Below are positions 37,364 to 49,500 of a DNA stretch of 64,000 bases, in pieces. Source of the stretch: Amphirosellinia nigrospora. Its lineage: Eukaryota > Ascomycota > Sordariomycetes > Xylariales > Xylariaceae. Location: the NCBI GenBank assembly GCA_004123355.1, contig SCHM01000001.1, forward strand, positions 3,650,001 through 3,714,000, in the 5' to 3' direction. Position 1 is the first letter of the stretch; every line of letters starts with the position of its first letter. The notes under the pieces are model-generated. The model ran no database searches. It saw only the letters and a program-made list of their open reading frames with translations, and was not told where the DNA came from. The translations under genes and the position numbers were made by a program.

Positions 37364-38829
37364 GGACAGTTTGTTTCATTGGCTTCAAAAAGTTTGTCGT
37401 GGTAGCTTTTTGAGGCTTTCCGGCTACCTGTGTCACGATGTGAGTAGTCACGGAAAAGCCTATAAACAAAGGATGTATGTGTATATAGACGAGACTAGTC
37501 ATCAGGAGAGATAGATCTCTTGTGCAATAACAAGAGTCTTACCTACCCCATACCAGAGGTCCTGACAACCTGTCCCTCAAGTATTCAAAGATACATGAGG
37601 GCACACATCCCGGGAACTCCTTGCCACATGTGGAAGAGGCCGCCCATCGTCTTCTATGAGGCGTGGTACAAGAGCTTCATGAAACGGTCCTTCTTGAGGG
37701 ACGAGTCTGACCCAGTATGCAGTATCTCGGTAGCGCGTTATTCTCATCGAATAGTACGCACTGCATTTACATCGAAAGGGGTACGATGTTGAAACAGACA
37801 GAATTGCAACGATCCTATGGCGTGCTGTCATACCAATATGTTAATCAAGCCATGTTGCACGAGTCCATCTATAACGCCCCTGAGACTTATACATGGACTT
37901 GAAAAACGTCAGCCGATATTTCCTCGAGGCCTTGATACGCAGCAAGAACCTATAACCTCGATGAGCGGAAGCACAAATTCAATGAGTCGGACCGAAAGCC
38001 TCATAGTTGTCTCCTACAATTTACATATTAGGACTCATGTTGCACAACCCGATCCCCATCATTAAACTTTCGAGTAGGATAGAAAGTTCTGTAATACGCT
38101 CTAGGCATAGAAATCATGCGAGAAGTAGCGCATTGTGCCCTTCTTATGTAAGTTACACTCAGACTCCTCAAACCATCAAGCTACCCTCGTCAACATCGAG
38201 TTACTGATCACCCATTTATCTCCCCTAAACTTAATGTGGTCGTTCTGGTCTATCTATCTCAAGCCTCGAACATTACCCAACATAAAATCTACAGCTTACG
38301 ACGCTTCTTTTGAAAACGGGCTCTCAGAACAATCCATCATCGCTGACAGTCTAAATCTGGAAGATAGCACGAGGAAGTCAGCATATTGAGACACTGTCTG
38401 AAAGTAATAAAACATGGGGACTTAGGCTTTCCATTCGATCATGCGCTTTCATTGTGAATCGCTTTTATGATTCATCTTAGATGCCCCTATTCGCTCTTCT
38501 ATACGTCCCACGGACAAACATGATAGAAAACCTTTTCGCTAGGAATTCCTTGCAAAATTCGCTTTTAACTACCAACTAGTTGCCTTCTTGATCCCACAAC
38601 CGAAGGTAACAATTATCATTCAGGCGACTCATTCAAAAACCGGGCTTCAAGGTTGATACTATTTTGAACCTCAGCCGGTAGCATTTTCCATATCTTGCTA
38701 AAGCCGTAAGCGAATATGAAGGATGCAACAGTTGCCAGACTGACTAATTTTGATTGTTCGATTTTTTTACTATAACTGGCAAAATCTGGTAACGTTACTC
38801 TTATCCGTGGAGCAGCCGCGAACGTTGCC
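37364..38829. other. intergenic between the divergent DUF5672 genes
   Basis: About 1.5 kb holding both promoters. The plus-strand frames 37520-37792 and 37817-38065 and the minus-strand frame 38616-38867 show no family features. Confidence 0.45.
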
Positions 38830-40045
38830 ATGTCGAGCCCAACATCGCAGAGCTCGGCGCCAGCCACGTTTACGCGGATGCGAATTTTCGTCGTCCTTTC
38901 TCTGGTCGTTACGTATGCCAGTCACTCGCCCACTATTTCTAGTCACGTTATAGCCAAGGCAGGCACATTGTGGAATATGTGGCTGATTATCCACTGCTAC
39001 CAGATGGACCATCGCGAGTCTACTACCACACTACACACCTACAATAAAAGAGCATATAAGGACGAGATTAAGCGAAGCGAGGCAGAAGATACCAAAGGTG
39101 AAAATTGACTGGCATCCACAATGGCCAGACGAAGACCCGCGTGGTCGCTTCAATGCATCGAAAGTAGCGCTCTGTAAGTAGTGGCTCTTTCATTTTCGGA
39201 GCCTTCCTCGGGCCAGACTGATGTTCTATGACATTTTGCGCGCTCCCATCACATTATCTTATATTGGTCCCATCTAACGCCAAGTGGTACAGTGATTGAG
39301 CCGCGGCCGCTCCCACATCTTGTGCCCCTGATCCTGCACATGATATCCGTCGTGCCGCCAGACTGGCGATTCATGTTTGTCGGCACGAACCAATCTGTGG
39401 TGAGCGTGGGGCGCAGCTATGCGGCCAAGCACCAGCAGGCTGTCGGCAAACTCGACCTCCTAGTCCTACCGGCCCCTTGGGAGATCGACAGCAAGGAAAA
39501 GGTTCACCGTCTGCTTACCGACATGCGTTTCTACGACGAGTTCCTCCTCGGCGTCGAGTGGCTACTCAAGTACGAATACGACAGCATCCTATGCGCAAAC
39601 TCCGCCACGAGCCTCAATGAGTGGCTTGGCTGGGACTGGGCCGGGGCACCACGAACGGTAGATGATCGATTCTCTGGGAATGGTGGCCTGTCCATCCGCC
39701 GCGTGTCTGCAATTCGACGCGTATTGAGGTTCCAGGAACGTTACAACGACACAGGCCCGAGGATGAGTGGTTTGGCGTCCGCGTATGGGTCTTACCGGGC
39801 GCGAAAGTGGCCTCGGGCATGGACGGCCAACTGGCCGTCGAGGACCAGTATATCCCAACGCGATGGGTTTCCACGTCAAGGACGGAGGCCACGGGATCGC
39901 GGATTCGGTCTGGAAGGATCCAGACCAGCGAAAGGCCATATTCAACTACTGCCCTGAGCTTAGTCTTATCATGGACATGAAGCTGGAGCGCGAGCGCTGC
40001 CCCGGCGACGATCTGGAGGGCACGATTCAGGCGATACATGAATAA
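38830..40045 (+). CDS. DUF5672 protein, paralogue B
   Basis: Same family as paralogue A. Exons about 38830-39173 and 39293-40045 (GTAAGT...TACAG). The N-terminus has a hydrophobic segment (RIFVVLSLVVTYASHSP), shorter than in A; the start could also be 38878. The core: DPRGRFNASKVAL-LIEPRPLPHL across the intron, MISVVPPDWRFMFVGTNQSV, GKLDLLVLPAPWEID, VEWLLKYEYDSILCANSATS, GWDWAGAPR, RFSGNGGLSIRRVSAI, EDEWFGVRVWV, PNAMGFHVKDGG, NYCPELSLIMDM. One extra base near 39100 (GG) and two missing C bases (CCC near 39752 and CCC near 39858) restore one 366-codon frame. The C-terminal GYHTG motif of paralogue A is replaced by GFHVKDGG, so the two have diverged considerably. Confidence 0.82.
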
Positions 40046-42263
40046 TCTTGAACGGAAGAGAAGGAGGAAGGTGGGCGCCATGCATAATATAGGCTGGTCT
40101 ATTGTTCCTTGCAGGTTGAACAAGAGGTGGGAGGGAATGATGTCAGCGGGTTGTAGTTGATTTGGTGTTCTATGTATAACAACACCGGTGTGGCATACCT
40201 TTAGACCGGGTCACGACCAAACCGGGGATATCGGAACCTTAGTCTTTTGCAGATGTCGTGTCGCCAATTCATTTCAACTCCAGCCACGAGGTCGTCAGGC
40301 ACCGTTGTACTATAGATTACGAAGATAACTGTCGGTTAGAGTTGCAATCATTGTTATTTCTCAAAACGTTATATCGAGCATACTTGGGAGGGGCTAAAGA
40401 CACCATGAATAGGTGCGTAAGAATATTAATGCATACTACGGTGGAATCTACCTTTGGCTATAAGTGTAACATGCCCTGAATAATAGATAGACAACACACC
40501 TAGATAGAGTAAAGCGTAAGAATATACCTGATCAACTTAAGACGCGATATGACAGTAGACTTGCGAGTAATATTACACGTCGCAACTATCATGTTGTTAA
40601 CATAAAGAAATCACATAATAATAACTATATTGGAGTAGCTGGTGACGTACGCAAGGCACGATCCTTACCTCTATTGCCAAACTATTGACTCTAGAAGCAT
40701 GAGTGATGCTAATATTGTCTCCGGCTACCAGTACCCATGATATAGATATTACGCGAGAGGAAGTTGTTGAAGATCTGGACTTAGATGTCGGTTAAAGTTC
40801 ATTGTCACCTTCCATTACCAGATCTCCCAGCAAGGTGAGGGATACTCCAGCCCGCCGGAAAGCGAGCGCAATGATACGTTCACTTTCGGTCTCTAAGCAC
40901 GTCAGCTCGTTAGCTACCTTGGGTTCGAAGGAATTATGAGTTACCTACATGACGGTGGCGCGCGTAGGCTGAGGGAAGCGAGGACGCCGCCGCGTTGCAG
41001 TGCAGTGCAGTGCGGTTTTGCAGGTACGAAAGACGTAACGATCCATTCCAATTAATTTATTTTCTGCCGACGTGACTGGAGAATGGCGAGACTTCCTGCA
41101 AGCGTTCAGTGCCTGAGAAAAGCTGCGAATAGTGGGACGATATGCCATGCACGAGCAGGGTCGTCGCTTTTAGGATATTTTACAAAATTATTGAGCTTCC
41201 TCCCCCCAGGCCTACATTTACCGCGTCTCCAATCCTCCCCCCCAGATCGGTCAGAGTGGGCTGGAAAGCAAGGCGGATCTTGGCAACAGCAATATTGGTC
41301 TGGAATGGTGTCAATGCTCAGGGACCATCGACCCCACACGAATTCTTTTTTTTTTTCCCCTTCCCGAGCTCAGGTAGGTTGTCACGCTCCGGTATAGTGG
41401 TGGACACCTCGCGGCTCGATCTGCCGGCGGTTAGGGCTTAGATGACGAATCGTCATGCTTCAAACGTGGTCTTTTTGGACAATCCCGACTGGCTTGTCCA
41501 AACAAGAACACGTGCTTCCGTCGAGCGCTCCTCGATCCGGGCCGCGGATAAGTTGAGGGACACGCAATATCTGTATAACCGCCTTCGTGATTCTTGGTGA
41601 TCGACTCGGATTATTACTAGAGATGGCCGGCTCGCGGCAGCACGCCATTGTCTCCTGCAAAGCCCAGGGCCGCTTGACCAAAACGTCGAGTAATGAATGG
41701 GACTTTGCTCCTCCAGGTCACGGCAGGCAGTCTAGATCGCTTATATGCCTTCGTATTCCTCTTCAGCGGACGCGACGGGCAGCTGCTAGCCCCCAAAAGG
41801 CGCCTCTAGAATCTTGCATTCGAGCCAAGAATCCGTGACCGGCCATCGACAGGCCACTTGCACTACGACGGTACTCCAATTCGTCCATGTCAGCCAGCAC
41901 ACGTTTACGTGAATAGTTGGCTCCGTGTTGTGGGTGCGCTGCCGCGACGGTAGTATCCGGGTATATCGCATTCCCTATGGAAATCGAAGCTGCAGGTCAG
42001 GGGTTTTGCTCATTTACCCCTACATAATTATTATTTGGCTACGTTGGATTATAATGCGATTTGCAGATCGTGCATTTATATTTTCGTGATGCCCTCCGTT
42101 CGAAATGTCTTGGTTCAAGTCGCCTCACTCCCCCTCGGCAGAGCTTCGCGTCTCCCTCTCAGTCTGTATTTCAGGACGGCCAACAAATTGGTGATGGTAT
42201 AGTCCAATTGCTGGATCTAATTACCCCTAGCTCTAGCTCAACCAGAGCTTTCTATTCTCAGCA
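40046..42263. other. intergenic, no gene seen
   Basis: Frames such as 41083-41397 and 41587-41838 have no recognisable features. The region ends in the promoter of the chitin deacetylase gene. A T10 tract lies near 41347. Confidence 0.45.
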
Positions 42264-44854
42264 ATGAGGTTACTGAGTGCCGTTTCTCTGGCGCTATGCG
42301 CTGGCCAGACAATTGCCCATGCCCATCCGGACGGTGATTACCCGTACCAAGGCTCGCGGGTGCCCGAAAATTCCTAAGGGAGTTTCGGGGCGAGAGGAAA
42401 TGGGAGCAGGCTATTCGCTCGACCCAATCGATAGAGCGCCGGCAGGTAGATGGCTTGGAGGAACGTGGAGAGATCGAGCAAAGGCAGAATACGAATGGGA
42501 AATGTGGTGGCCGTTCCGGCTCCTGTGCAACAGGATATTGCTGCTCCTTTGAAGGGTAAGCATATCCGAAGGATGTAGATTTTCTCTGCTAACTAGGCTC
42601 CTAGTTACTGTGGAAAGGGTGCAGACTACTGTGAATCGCCCGACTGTCAGCTCAATTATGGAAGTGGATGTGACGGAAACCAGAAGCCCTCGGGTGTCGA
42701 CACGTCGACCATCGCGCGACCCAAACTCGGAAAAGTCAAGTATGGAGGTGTTGGGATTTACGATTGCGTAAACGACGGCGACATTGCACTCACATTTGAT
42801 GACGGTCCGTGGAACTACACGAACGACCTGCTGGACAAGCTTGCGGTAAGCGGGAATCTTCATCTGTGGCCTTGGAATAACGCTGACACTACGGCTCAGG
42901 AATATGAAGCAAAAGCCACATTTTTCATAACTGGCACCAATCTACACAAGGGCCAAATTAATGATCCAGCTACGCCCTGGCCTTCTGTCATTCAGGTGAG
43001 GATCCAAGATCAATCAGGGGGGCTTCGAGAATGCTCACAGGAAATAGCGTATGGCCGCCGAAGGTCACCAGGTCGCAAGCCACACATGGTCCCATGAGAA
43101 CTACAGCCAATTGACCACAGCTCAATTCCAAAATCAGATTTATTGGAATGAGATCGCCTTGAACGATATCCTTGGCTACTTCCCTACCTACATGCGGTAT
43201 GAGCTTCGAACCTCGGACGCTTAGAACGTCAGATGCTAAGATTCAAATAGACCCCCTTATTCGATCTGCCCAACGAATACCTGCGGGTCCCAGTTGGCCA
43301 CCATGGGTTACCATGTCATATACTTCGATCTCGATACCGAGGGCTACCTGCACGATGATCCGACCGAGATCCAGATCAGCAAGGACATCTGGGACGATAC
43401 CGTTCCGGGGACCAACCCGTGCAGGACTAGCTATCTGCAGATCGAGCACGACATTCACGAACAAACCGTCTATAATCTCACGGATTACTTCCTCACCTCC
43501 CTCTTCGAGAGCGGATACAGGTCCGTGACCGTGGGCCAGTGTCTCGGCGACCCGCCGGAGAACTGGTACCGGGCTGGCAGCGAGGCCGTGCCGGATTATA
43601 CCTTCACGCCTCGTGCGGCGACGGGCACGTGGTCTTGCCTGACGCAGACGTCAACGAGCGCCCCCGCGCCGACGAGCACATTGAAAGTGAGTGTAGACGG
43701 TAACTGTGGTTCGGGCGTCACTTGCCAAGGGTCAGTGTTCGGCAACTGTAAGTCTTCCGCACCGCCCGAGTTCGATGTTTAGCTTACTGAACATGGCAGG
43801 CTGCTCTGTCAATGGTTACTGCGGTGCTTCCATCGACTACTGCGGCAACAATTGCAATGCCCAGTTCGGCAGTTGCTCCGTCGGCGACGACCCTCTCCCT
43901 AGGTTAGTTTAGACTACTCCCATTTGCTGGACGGGAATAGAGGGATCAAAATTAGAGTGACAGTGTCGTCTATATATATGTACTTTGAAGAGGGCTAACA
44001 TATGCTTTTGAAAGTGACGTTCCATTACCAACCGGCCCAGATGACCAAATACCTTCTTCTACTACCTCAGGACCAGCCCCAACTAACACCCTGCAGGTCT
44101 CAGTGGACGGAAATTGTGGGAATGGATTCACGTGTGAAGGCTCGGAGTTTGGGAACTGCTGCTCACAGTAAGTGTTTGCGTTGACTTGGAAGACGCGCGG
44201 GAGAACGATCAGAGGGTATATATAGAGTTCATAATATGAACGAGCCTCGCTGTCTTCTCTCCTGCTATTGAGTAGCTGTGGCGACGTGTAGAGCGTATAC
44301 TAACTTACTAACTTTGTCATAGATACAGCTTTTGCGGAAGTACTGATGACTATTGCTTAGACGGTTGCCAGCCGGCATTCGGTAGCGGATGCAAGGTACG
44401 ATTTCTTTCGCGTATTTTTACAAACCTTGGATGAGACTAGTTCTTGCAAAAACCTTTCTCCTAGCTACAACTTGCTGTGAGGACGGTTCAACCGCCGGAC
44501 TAGATGTATCCGTCCCATGAATCTACGATGCTGAGAGTAACATAGGGTTCGGGTTCATCATCCACAACTAGCACCACCACCGCCACCACCACCCGCACCT
44601 CCTCATCCTCATCAACAACTCGCACTACAACCACGACCAAGACCACGACGACCACCACAACTCGGACTACTACGTCGAGCCCGACTTCGACTGCCAAACC
44701 CGTCTCGAAAGATGGCACGTGTGGACCGAAATACGGTTATACCTGCACAGGCTCATTGTTTGGCACATGCTGCAACGGCCTGACCAACCGTTGCGGGATT
44801 CTCTGTCTGATTGGGAATTGTATAGAAGGCTACGGTACATGCCCGCTGGGGTAG
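42264..44854 (+). CDS. secreted chitin deacetylase with four CBM18-like modules
   Basis: Extracellular or wall enzyme that removes acetyl groups from chitin. Exons: 42264-42555, 42605-42845, 42900-42995, 43048-43196, 43251-43747, 43800-43902, 44015-44167, 44323-44395, 44546-44854. All phases close (637 aa) if one G is added at GGG 42358-42360. Signal peptide MRLLSAVSLALCAGQTIAHA. N-terminal hevein-like module (NGKCGGRSGSCATGYCCS...YCGKGADYC). The NodB domain has TFDDGPW (catalytic Asp and metal Asp), SHTWSHENYS (metal His pair) and RPPYSICPTNTCGS. Then two CBM18 modules (DGNCGSGVTCQGSVFGNCCS; DGNCGNGFTCEGSEFGNCCS), a Ser/Thr-rich linker likely O-glycosylated, and a terminal divergent module (DGTCGPKYGYTCTGSLFGTC). 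Chitin-binding modules on both sides suggest wall anchoring; roles in wall remodelling or hiding chitin are family knowledge. Confidence 0.93.
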
Positions 44855-46744
44855 ACGGATAGAATAATTGATAATTATCTAATAGGTGATGGGAAGAGGG
44901 GAGATCTTGCGCTCGAGGGTGGTTGTGGCACTATGTATGGCATTGTTTATTTATAATACGGCCTTGATTGTTGGTTTAATCATAATGGAAAAGTTAGGTT
45001 GCTTCACGACTTCGGTCCATTCAATCGATGCAATAGGCTTATAGACTTAAAGCCTGTTAGGGGTACACAGTTGTGATGTCGAAAGGAGGTGCATTTAGCA
45101 ACTACTAACCAAAGATGCCGAGAAAGTATGCGCCAAACTGTTGTCTTTTCCCCTCTGCAAGCAGTAAGAAGCTTGGGCTGCTGTGACACTATCAAGTTCC
45201 TTGTCGCAATTCGAGTTAACCGGCGCTGAAAGAGATTGGGGAGGAGAGACGTGGCACAGGTACTGTAGTGCAGGTATCGTCTCGAGATACTGAAGTACTG
45301 TAGATACTGTAGAAAACATGCGCATCACCAAGCGGACGGACCCGGAAACGAGCAGACCCGTGATGCACTCCGCACTGTAGTGAGACCCCCTCCGCTTCAT
45401 GTACTATGTAATACCACCTGTGTAGGACTTTGTAAACGACGCCAAGGTCAGCAGAGATGAGAACAGTAAATGCGGGATTGGATTGTCTCAATGGGTGTGA
45501 TAACAGGAATATGTAGGTGAAGGGAGGCTGGCCAATGGGAAACACTAACAAGCAAGGGCACTGGGGAGAAGTGGGAGACGTGGGAGAGGGAAGGATGGGA
45601 AAAGAAGGCTTTTGCATATGCGTAAGTAGGTGTGTTTGCGCCAGAGTTTCGACAACTAATGAATTCCAGTAGACGGATGCGAATGGCGCTATCGCCGGCC
45701 GGAGAGGGCCACGAAAGGAGCCAGACGGGTGCTGGATCCGTTAGGGGTGAGCGCTGGGAGGCGGCGTGTTCCGGGACCTCTGCTCTAAAACCCACTGCGG
45801 AGAAGGTTAAGGCTCGCAGCAACTCAGGCCTCTGCCGGCACCTTCAAGGCACTTGATGGCACTGTCCAAGGCGCTCTCCGACATCGAGACTACAGCGTTC
45901 CAGGGCTGATCTACTGTCCACTACCTACATAGTAGGTACCCTACAAGCATACAACATACATACAGCATACATACAGCCATGATAGTGCGAGCAGAGAGTC
46001 TTTAGTTTACCTACCTAGTGCAGCCCGCCCTGCCGGCTCAACCGCCAAGGACCCCATTCGTCGAGACGGAGAGAGGCATGTCAATGTCCATATCCATGTC
46101 CATGTCAGGGGTCTCAAAGCCGCAGAGAAGGGGAGCTGGGATAACTGGAGATGCGCACTTACAAGTACCTGCCACGGGTCCCGACGTCGACTGGCCTTCC
46201 AGGTGATCCCATGGGATAAACTGAGGCAATTAGGAATGAAGTAAGGGATGTCGGTCGGCGGTTACGAGTAGATAGCTACCACTTAGACAATATAAAACTA
46301 ACAGTGGCGCCGCTGTCTCACTCCCGTCTTCTTCTGTGAACTTTAACAACTCATCCACGCACTCACTCGCTCACTCACTCTCTGTCTCTGTCTCTTTGTT
46401 CTGGCCTCGTGTGAATTGTGTCGGACATCTAGCAGCTTCTTACCTAGTTGCTTTCTTCCGAAGTATAGAATAGTATAGTTTTACTCTGCTTCATTGTGAG
46501 TCACGAGATCGCTTCGCTTCACAGCTTTGCAGCACGTTACACTCGACCGGCCCCCTTTTGTGCCCCTCAAACACCACCAGGTATCCGGCTCTTCACTCTT
46601 CGTCAGTCCTGTCGTAAAGAAGTCATTGGCGTATAAGAGCTTGTGTCCCCTTCGAGCGCCCAGAGGAGCCTCTCCCTATCTTGGTACCGGAAACCCACAC
46701 AGCACGGACTTCGCCACTTCACTCCTGACTCACTTACCACCACC
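44855..46744. other. intergenic, uricase promoter and 5' leader
   Basis: No supported gene. The minus-strand frame 45448-45822 and overlapping frames have no family features. 46370-46400 is a CACTCACTC/CTGTCTCT tract typical of fungal core promoters. Confidence 0.45.
46078..46107. repeat. ATGTCC/ATATCC hexamer repeat
   Basis: Five near-perfect copies of a 6 bp unit about 640 bp upstream of the uricase start. It lies in an open frame that would give a Met-Ser repeat, but there is no other sign of coding. Confidence 0.7.
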
Positions 46745-47737
46745 ATGCCTGTTCTTAGCTCGGCGCGATACGGCAAGGACAATGTCCGCGTCTACAAAGT
46801 CCACCGGGACGAGGCGACGGGCACGCACACGGTGACAGAGATGACCGTGTGCTGCCTATTGGAGGGCAACGTTGACGTATCGTACACAAAGGCGGACAAC
46901 ACGCCCGTGGTGGCGACGGATTCCATGAAGAACACCATCTACATCAAGGCGAAGGAGCACCCCGTGAACCCGCCCGAGCTGTACGCCGGCATCCTGGGGC
47001 AGCACTTCTTGGACACGTACGCGCACATCAACGTGGCCAACATCAGCGTCGAGGTGAAGCGGTGGACGCGGATGACCATCGACGGCAAGCCGCACCCGCA
47101 CAGCTTCTACCGGGACGGGGACGAGACGCGCAACGTCGAGGTGCGGGTGTCGCGGGCCGACGGCATCGAGGTGCGCAGCTCCATCGCGGGCCTGCTGGTG
47201 CTCAAGAGCACGGGCTCGCAGTTCCATGGCTTCGTGCGCGACGAGTTCACGACGCTGCCCGAGACCTGGGACCGCATCCTGTCGACCGAGATCGACGCCA
47301 CCTGGAAGTGGAAGACGCTCCCCACGCTGCAGGCGCTGCGCGAGAACGTCGCGGCCTTCGACAAGGCCTTTGACGACGCCCGCGCCATCACCATGAAGAC
47401 CTTCGCCGAGGAGGACAGCCCCTCGGTACAGAGCACCATGTACAAGATGTGCGAGAAGATCCTCGAGGCCGCGCCCGAGGTCGCCTCCGTCTCTTACGCG
47501 CTACCTAACAAGCACTACTTCGAGATCGGTGAGTATAATCCTCCCCCCCTCCTCCCAGCACCATTAGACGCGAGAGGACATTCTTAAGAAATACGGTAGA
47601 ATATCTGCTAACTAACTCGCCTCGTCACAGACCTCTCCTGGCACAAGGGCCTCGAGAACACCGGTAAGAACGCAGAGGTGTACGCTCCGCAATCAGGACC
47701 GAACGGCCTCATCAAATGCGAAGTGTCGCGTGCTTAG
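46745..47737 (+). CDS. urate oxidase (uricase)
   Basis: Peroxisomal cofactor-free enzyme that oxidises urate to 5-hydroxyisourate in purine use. Exons 46745-47528 and 47631-47737, 296 aa. The family's catalytic Lys lies in ARYGKDNVRVYKVHR, the catalytic Thr in VVATDSMKNTIYIKAKEHP, and His in PNKHYFEI-DLSWHKGLENT across the intron. The urate-binding Arg/Gln regions are present (RDEFTTLPETWDRI; PSVQSTMYKMCE). The ORF is intact and GC-rich, with strong codon bias. The C-terminus is VSRA, a few residues short of the usual fungal end and without a canonical SKL/SRL peroxisomal signal. The ATG lies in CACCACCATGCC, a good context; in-frame upstream codons reach 46643 but lack conservation. Confidence 0.96.
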
Positions 47738-48282
47738 GTCCTCGGATCTGCTATGTCTCACCTCGGTATCTAATCATGACCAATTGGCGCATACGGCGGC
47801 GGTTACTATCAACATCTTTGGTTCTCCCCTTTTTTTATTTTTGGTTCCCCTGGATTTGCATGCACTCGGGTAACGACTGTTGGGGTACTCTGGCTGGGTC
47901 GGTCACATTGAAATTGATCATGCTGCTGGTACATCGCTGGCCATCATGGCAAAGTCTCTGCTAGATACCAAATACAAATGATATATAATACTGCAATTCT
48001 AGTATTAGTGCTTAGGCCGGTCGTGATTCATTGTCCTCCCAAGAGCCTCCTAGTAACTTTACTCCTCGACTCCTTGCGCATTTCATATTCGATCTACCCT
48101 TGGGAAAACTCACAAGGCTGTCTAGCTAAAACACATCATGAGGGGTACTGTTATAATGTACATATCATGGTATCAATAGATATACACAGCTGGCTTGCCT
48201 AAGAAGCCAGATGGCTAGACCTTGTTGTCGTAGTCTTAAACCTTACAAGGTAACTGCGCTCTTTCTTAAAGCCTTCCTGTCG
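47738..48282. other. convergent 3' region
   Basis: Tail-to-tail spacer between the uricase and uL13m genes. No gene seen. Confidence 0.5.
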
Positions 48283-48902
48283 CTATAACCGCTGGGAATC
48301 CGCCTCTCGAATGGCTTTCACCGCCTCACTCCAACCCTCATGCCCGACTGGGATACCAGCAAACCGCACCAGATTCTGCTTATAAGGGTGGGCGTCGCCT
48401 TCAAAGGCCTTGAGGCGCCCGAGGCGCTTGTCGCGAAGTCGGTTCTTGGGGAGCATGCCCGAGACGGCCCTGCGCAGGACCTCGGCGCCGCCGTGCTTCT
48501 CCATGAGGACGTCCATGGTGACGGAGCGCAGGGAGCCCGGCCGCGTGTTGTGCCGGTAGTACGTCTTCTGCCACTTCTTGCGCCCGGTGGTGTGCAGCGC
48601 CGCGCAGTTGGTCACCACCACGTAGTCCCCGCAGTCGGTCGAGGGGTCCCAGATCGGCTTGTGCTTGCCCATGAGGATCACGGCGATCCTCGAGGCCAGG
48701 CGGCCGAGCGAGGGCGGCGTTACGTTGGGCTGTGTCGAGAGGGTCGGGTGTGGTGCCGAGGCGGAGATGGCGTGCCATGCCCGTGAGTAGGCTAGCTTTG
48801 TCTACACATGGAGAGCGTGGGCGTGAGTACATATTCGCGGTAGCTTATCGGATAACGATTTCGTAGTAGCATATTACTCACAAGCCCTATAGTTTGTGAC
48901 AT
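48283..48902 (-). CDS. MRPL23: mitochondrial large-subunit ribosomal protein uL13m
   Basis: Component of the mitochondrial 54S ribosomal subunit. Exons 48902-48882 and 48801-48283, 179 aa. Exon 1 encodes only MSQTIGL before a GTGAGT donor. Exon 2 opens TKLAYSRAWHAISA and carries the L13 core: RLASRIAVILMGKHKPIWDP, DCGDYVVVTNCAALHTTGRK, YYRHNTRPGSLRSVTMDVLM, and the RRAVSGMLPKNRLRDKRLGR signature. No frame break. The short first exon is too small for simple ORF calling, which would start at an internal Met and lose about 47 residues. It is divergent from the copper chaperone gene, with a 598 bp shared upstream region. Confidence 0.96.
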
Positions 48903-49500
48903 GCTGGCGTCTCGAGGGAGCTACTCCCTCCCCCCTCAATCAATCAATCGACCACCGTAGCTTTCTGGGAAGCACGTGGCTTTGGCGTGCCGTGCGATGG
49001 TTGGGGCAGGTCAAGAGGGAGTCGGCAGGCGTTTCAGTGCGTCTTTGTCACGATCTAACCTCTCGGAGGTTTGATGCCAAGAAACCGAGCTGGCGTAATT
49101 GGGAGGTCTGGTTCTTAGATCACGTGGATGCTGTTATCGATAAGCCCCAGATGCTGCCCCTCCAACAAGCTAAGTACCCTTACCTAGACAGCTGTACCAC
49201 CCCACCTACGTCAGATATCACCGAGGTGCCGACCCCAGATAATACCTACTGCTCCTCAAGTTGCTGTCGCCTTCGACGGACCCATCCGGCCGGTCTACTC
49301 GATTTCAAAGCAACCTGTGAGCATCCAATAAGGTGGGTAACATAGCTATCGTGTAAGTGATATTTGGGACTTATTTTGTACTACCGTCGGTCTCATGACA
49401 GCATCGTATTTTTGCTCTTTGCATCGTAACAAACAAGACAGCCCAATTTCAAGACAATCAAAGGCGCAGTTTCATTGCTACATCCCACCTTGCCAACACC
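48903..49500. promoter_or_regulatory. shared divergent promoter, uL13m / CCS1
   Basis: 598 bp between two divergent start codons with no gene of its own. No binding site can be assigned with confidence. The frame 48896-49345 is not supported. Confidence 0.5.

Noticed and set aside
38616-38867. 83-codon minus-strand ORF with one hydrophobic stretch
   Set aside because: Overlaps the likely 5' part of DUF5672 paralogue B and shows no conservation that I recognise.
45448-45822. 124-codon minus-strand ORF
   Set aside because: Low-complexity Pro/Ser/His composition in a promoter-like region with no motif.
46856-47445. Long minus-strand and alternative-frame ORFs over the uricase exon
   Set aside because: They are by-products of high GC3 in the uricase coding strand and have no family features.
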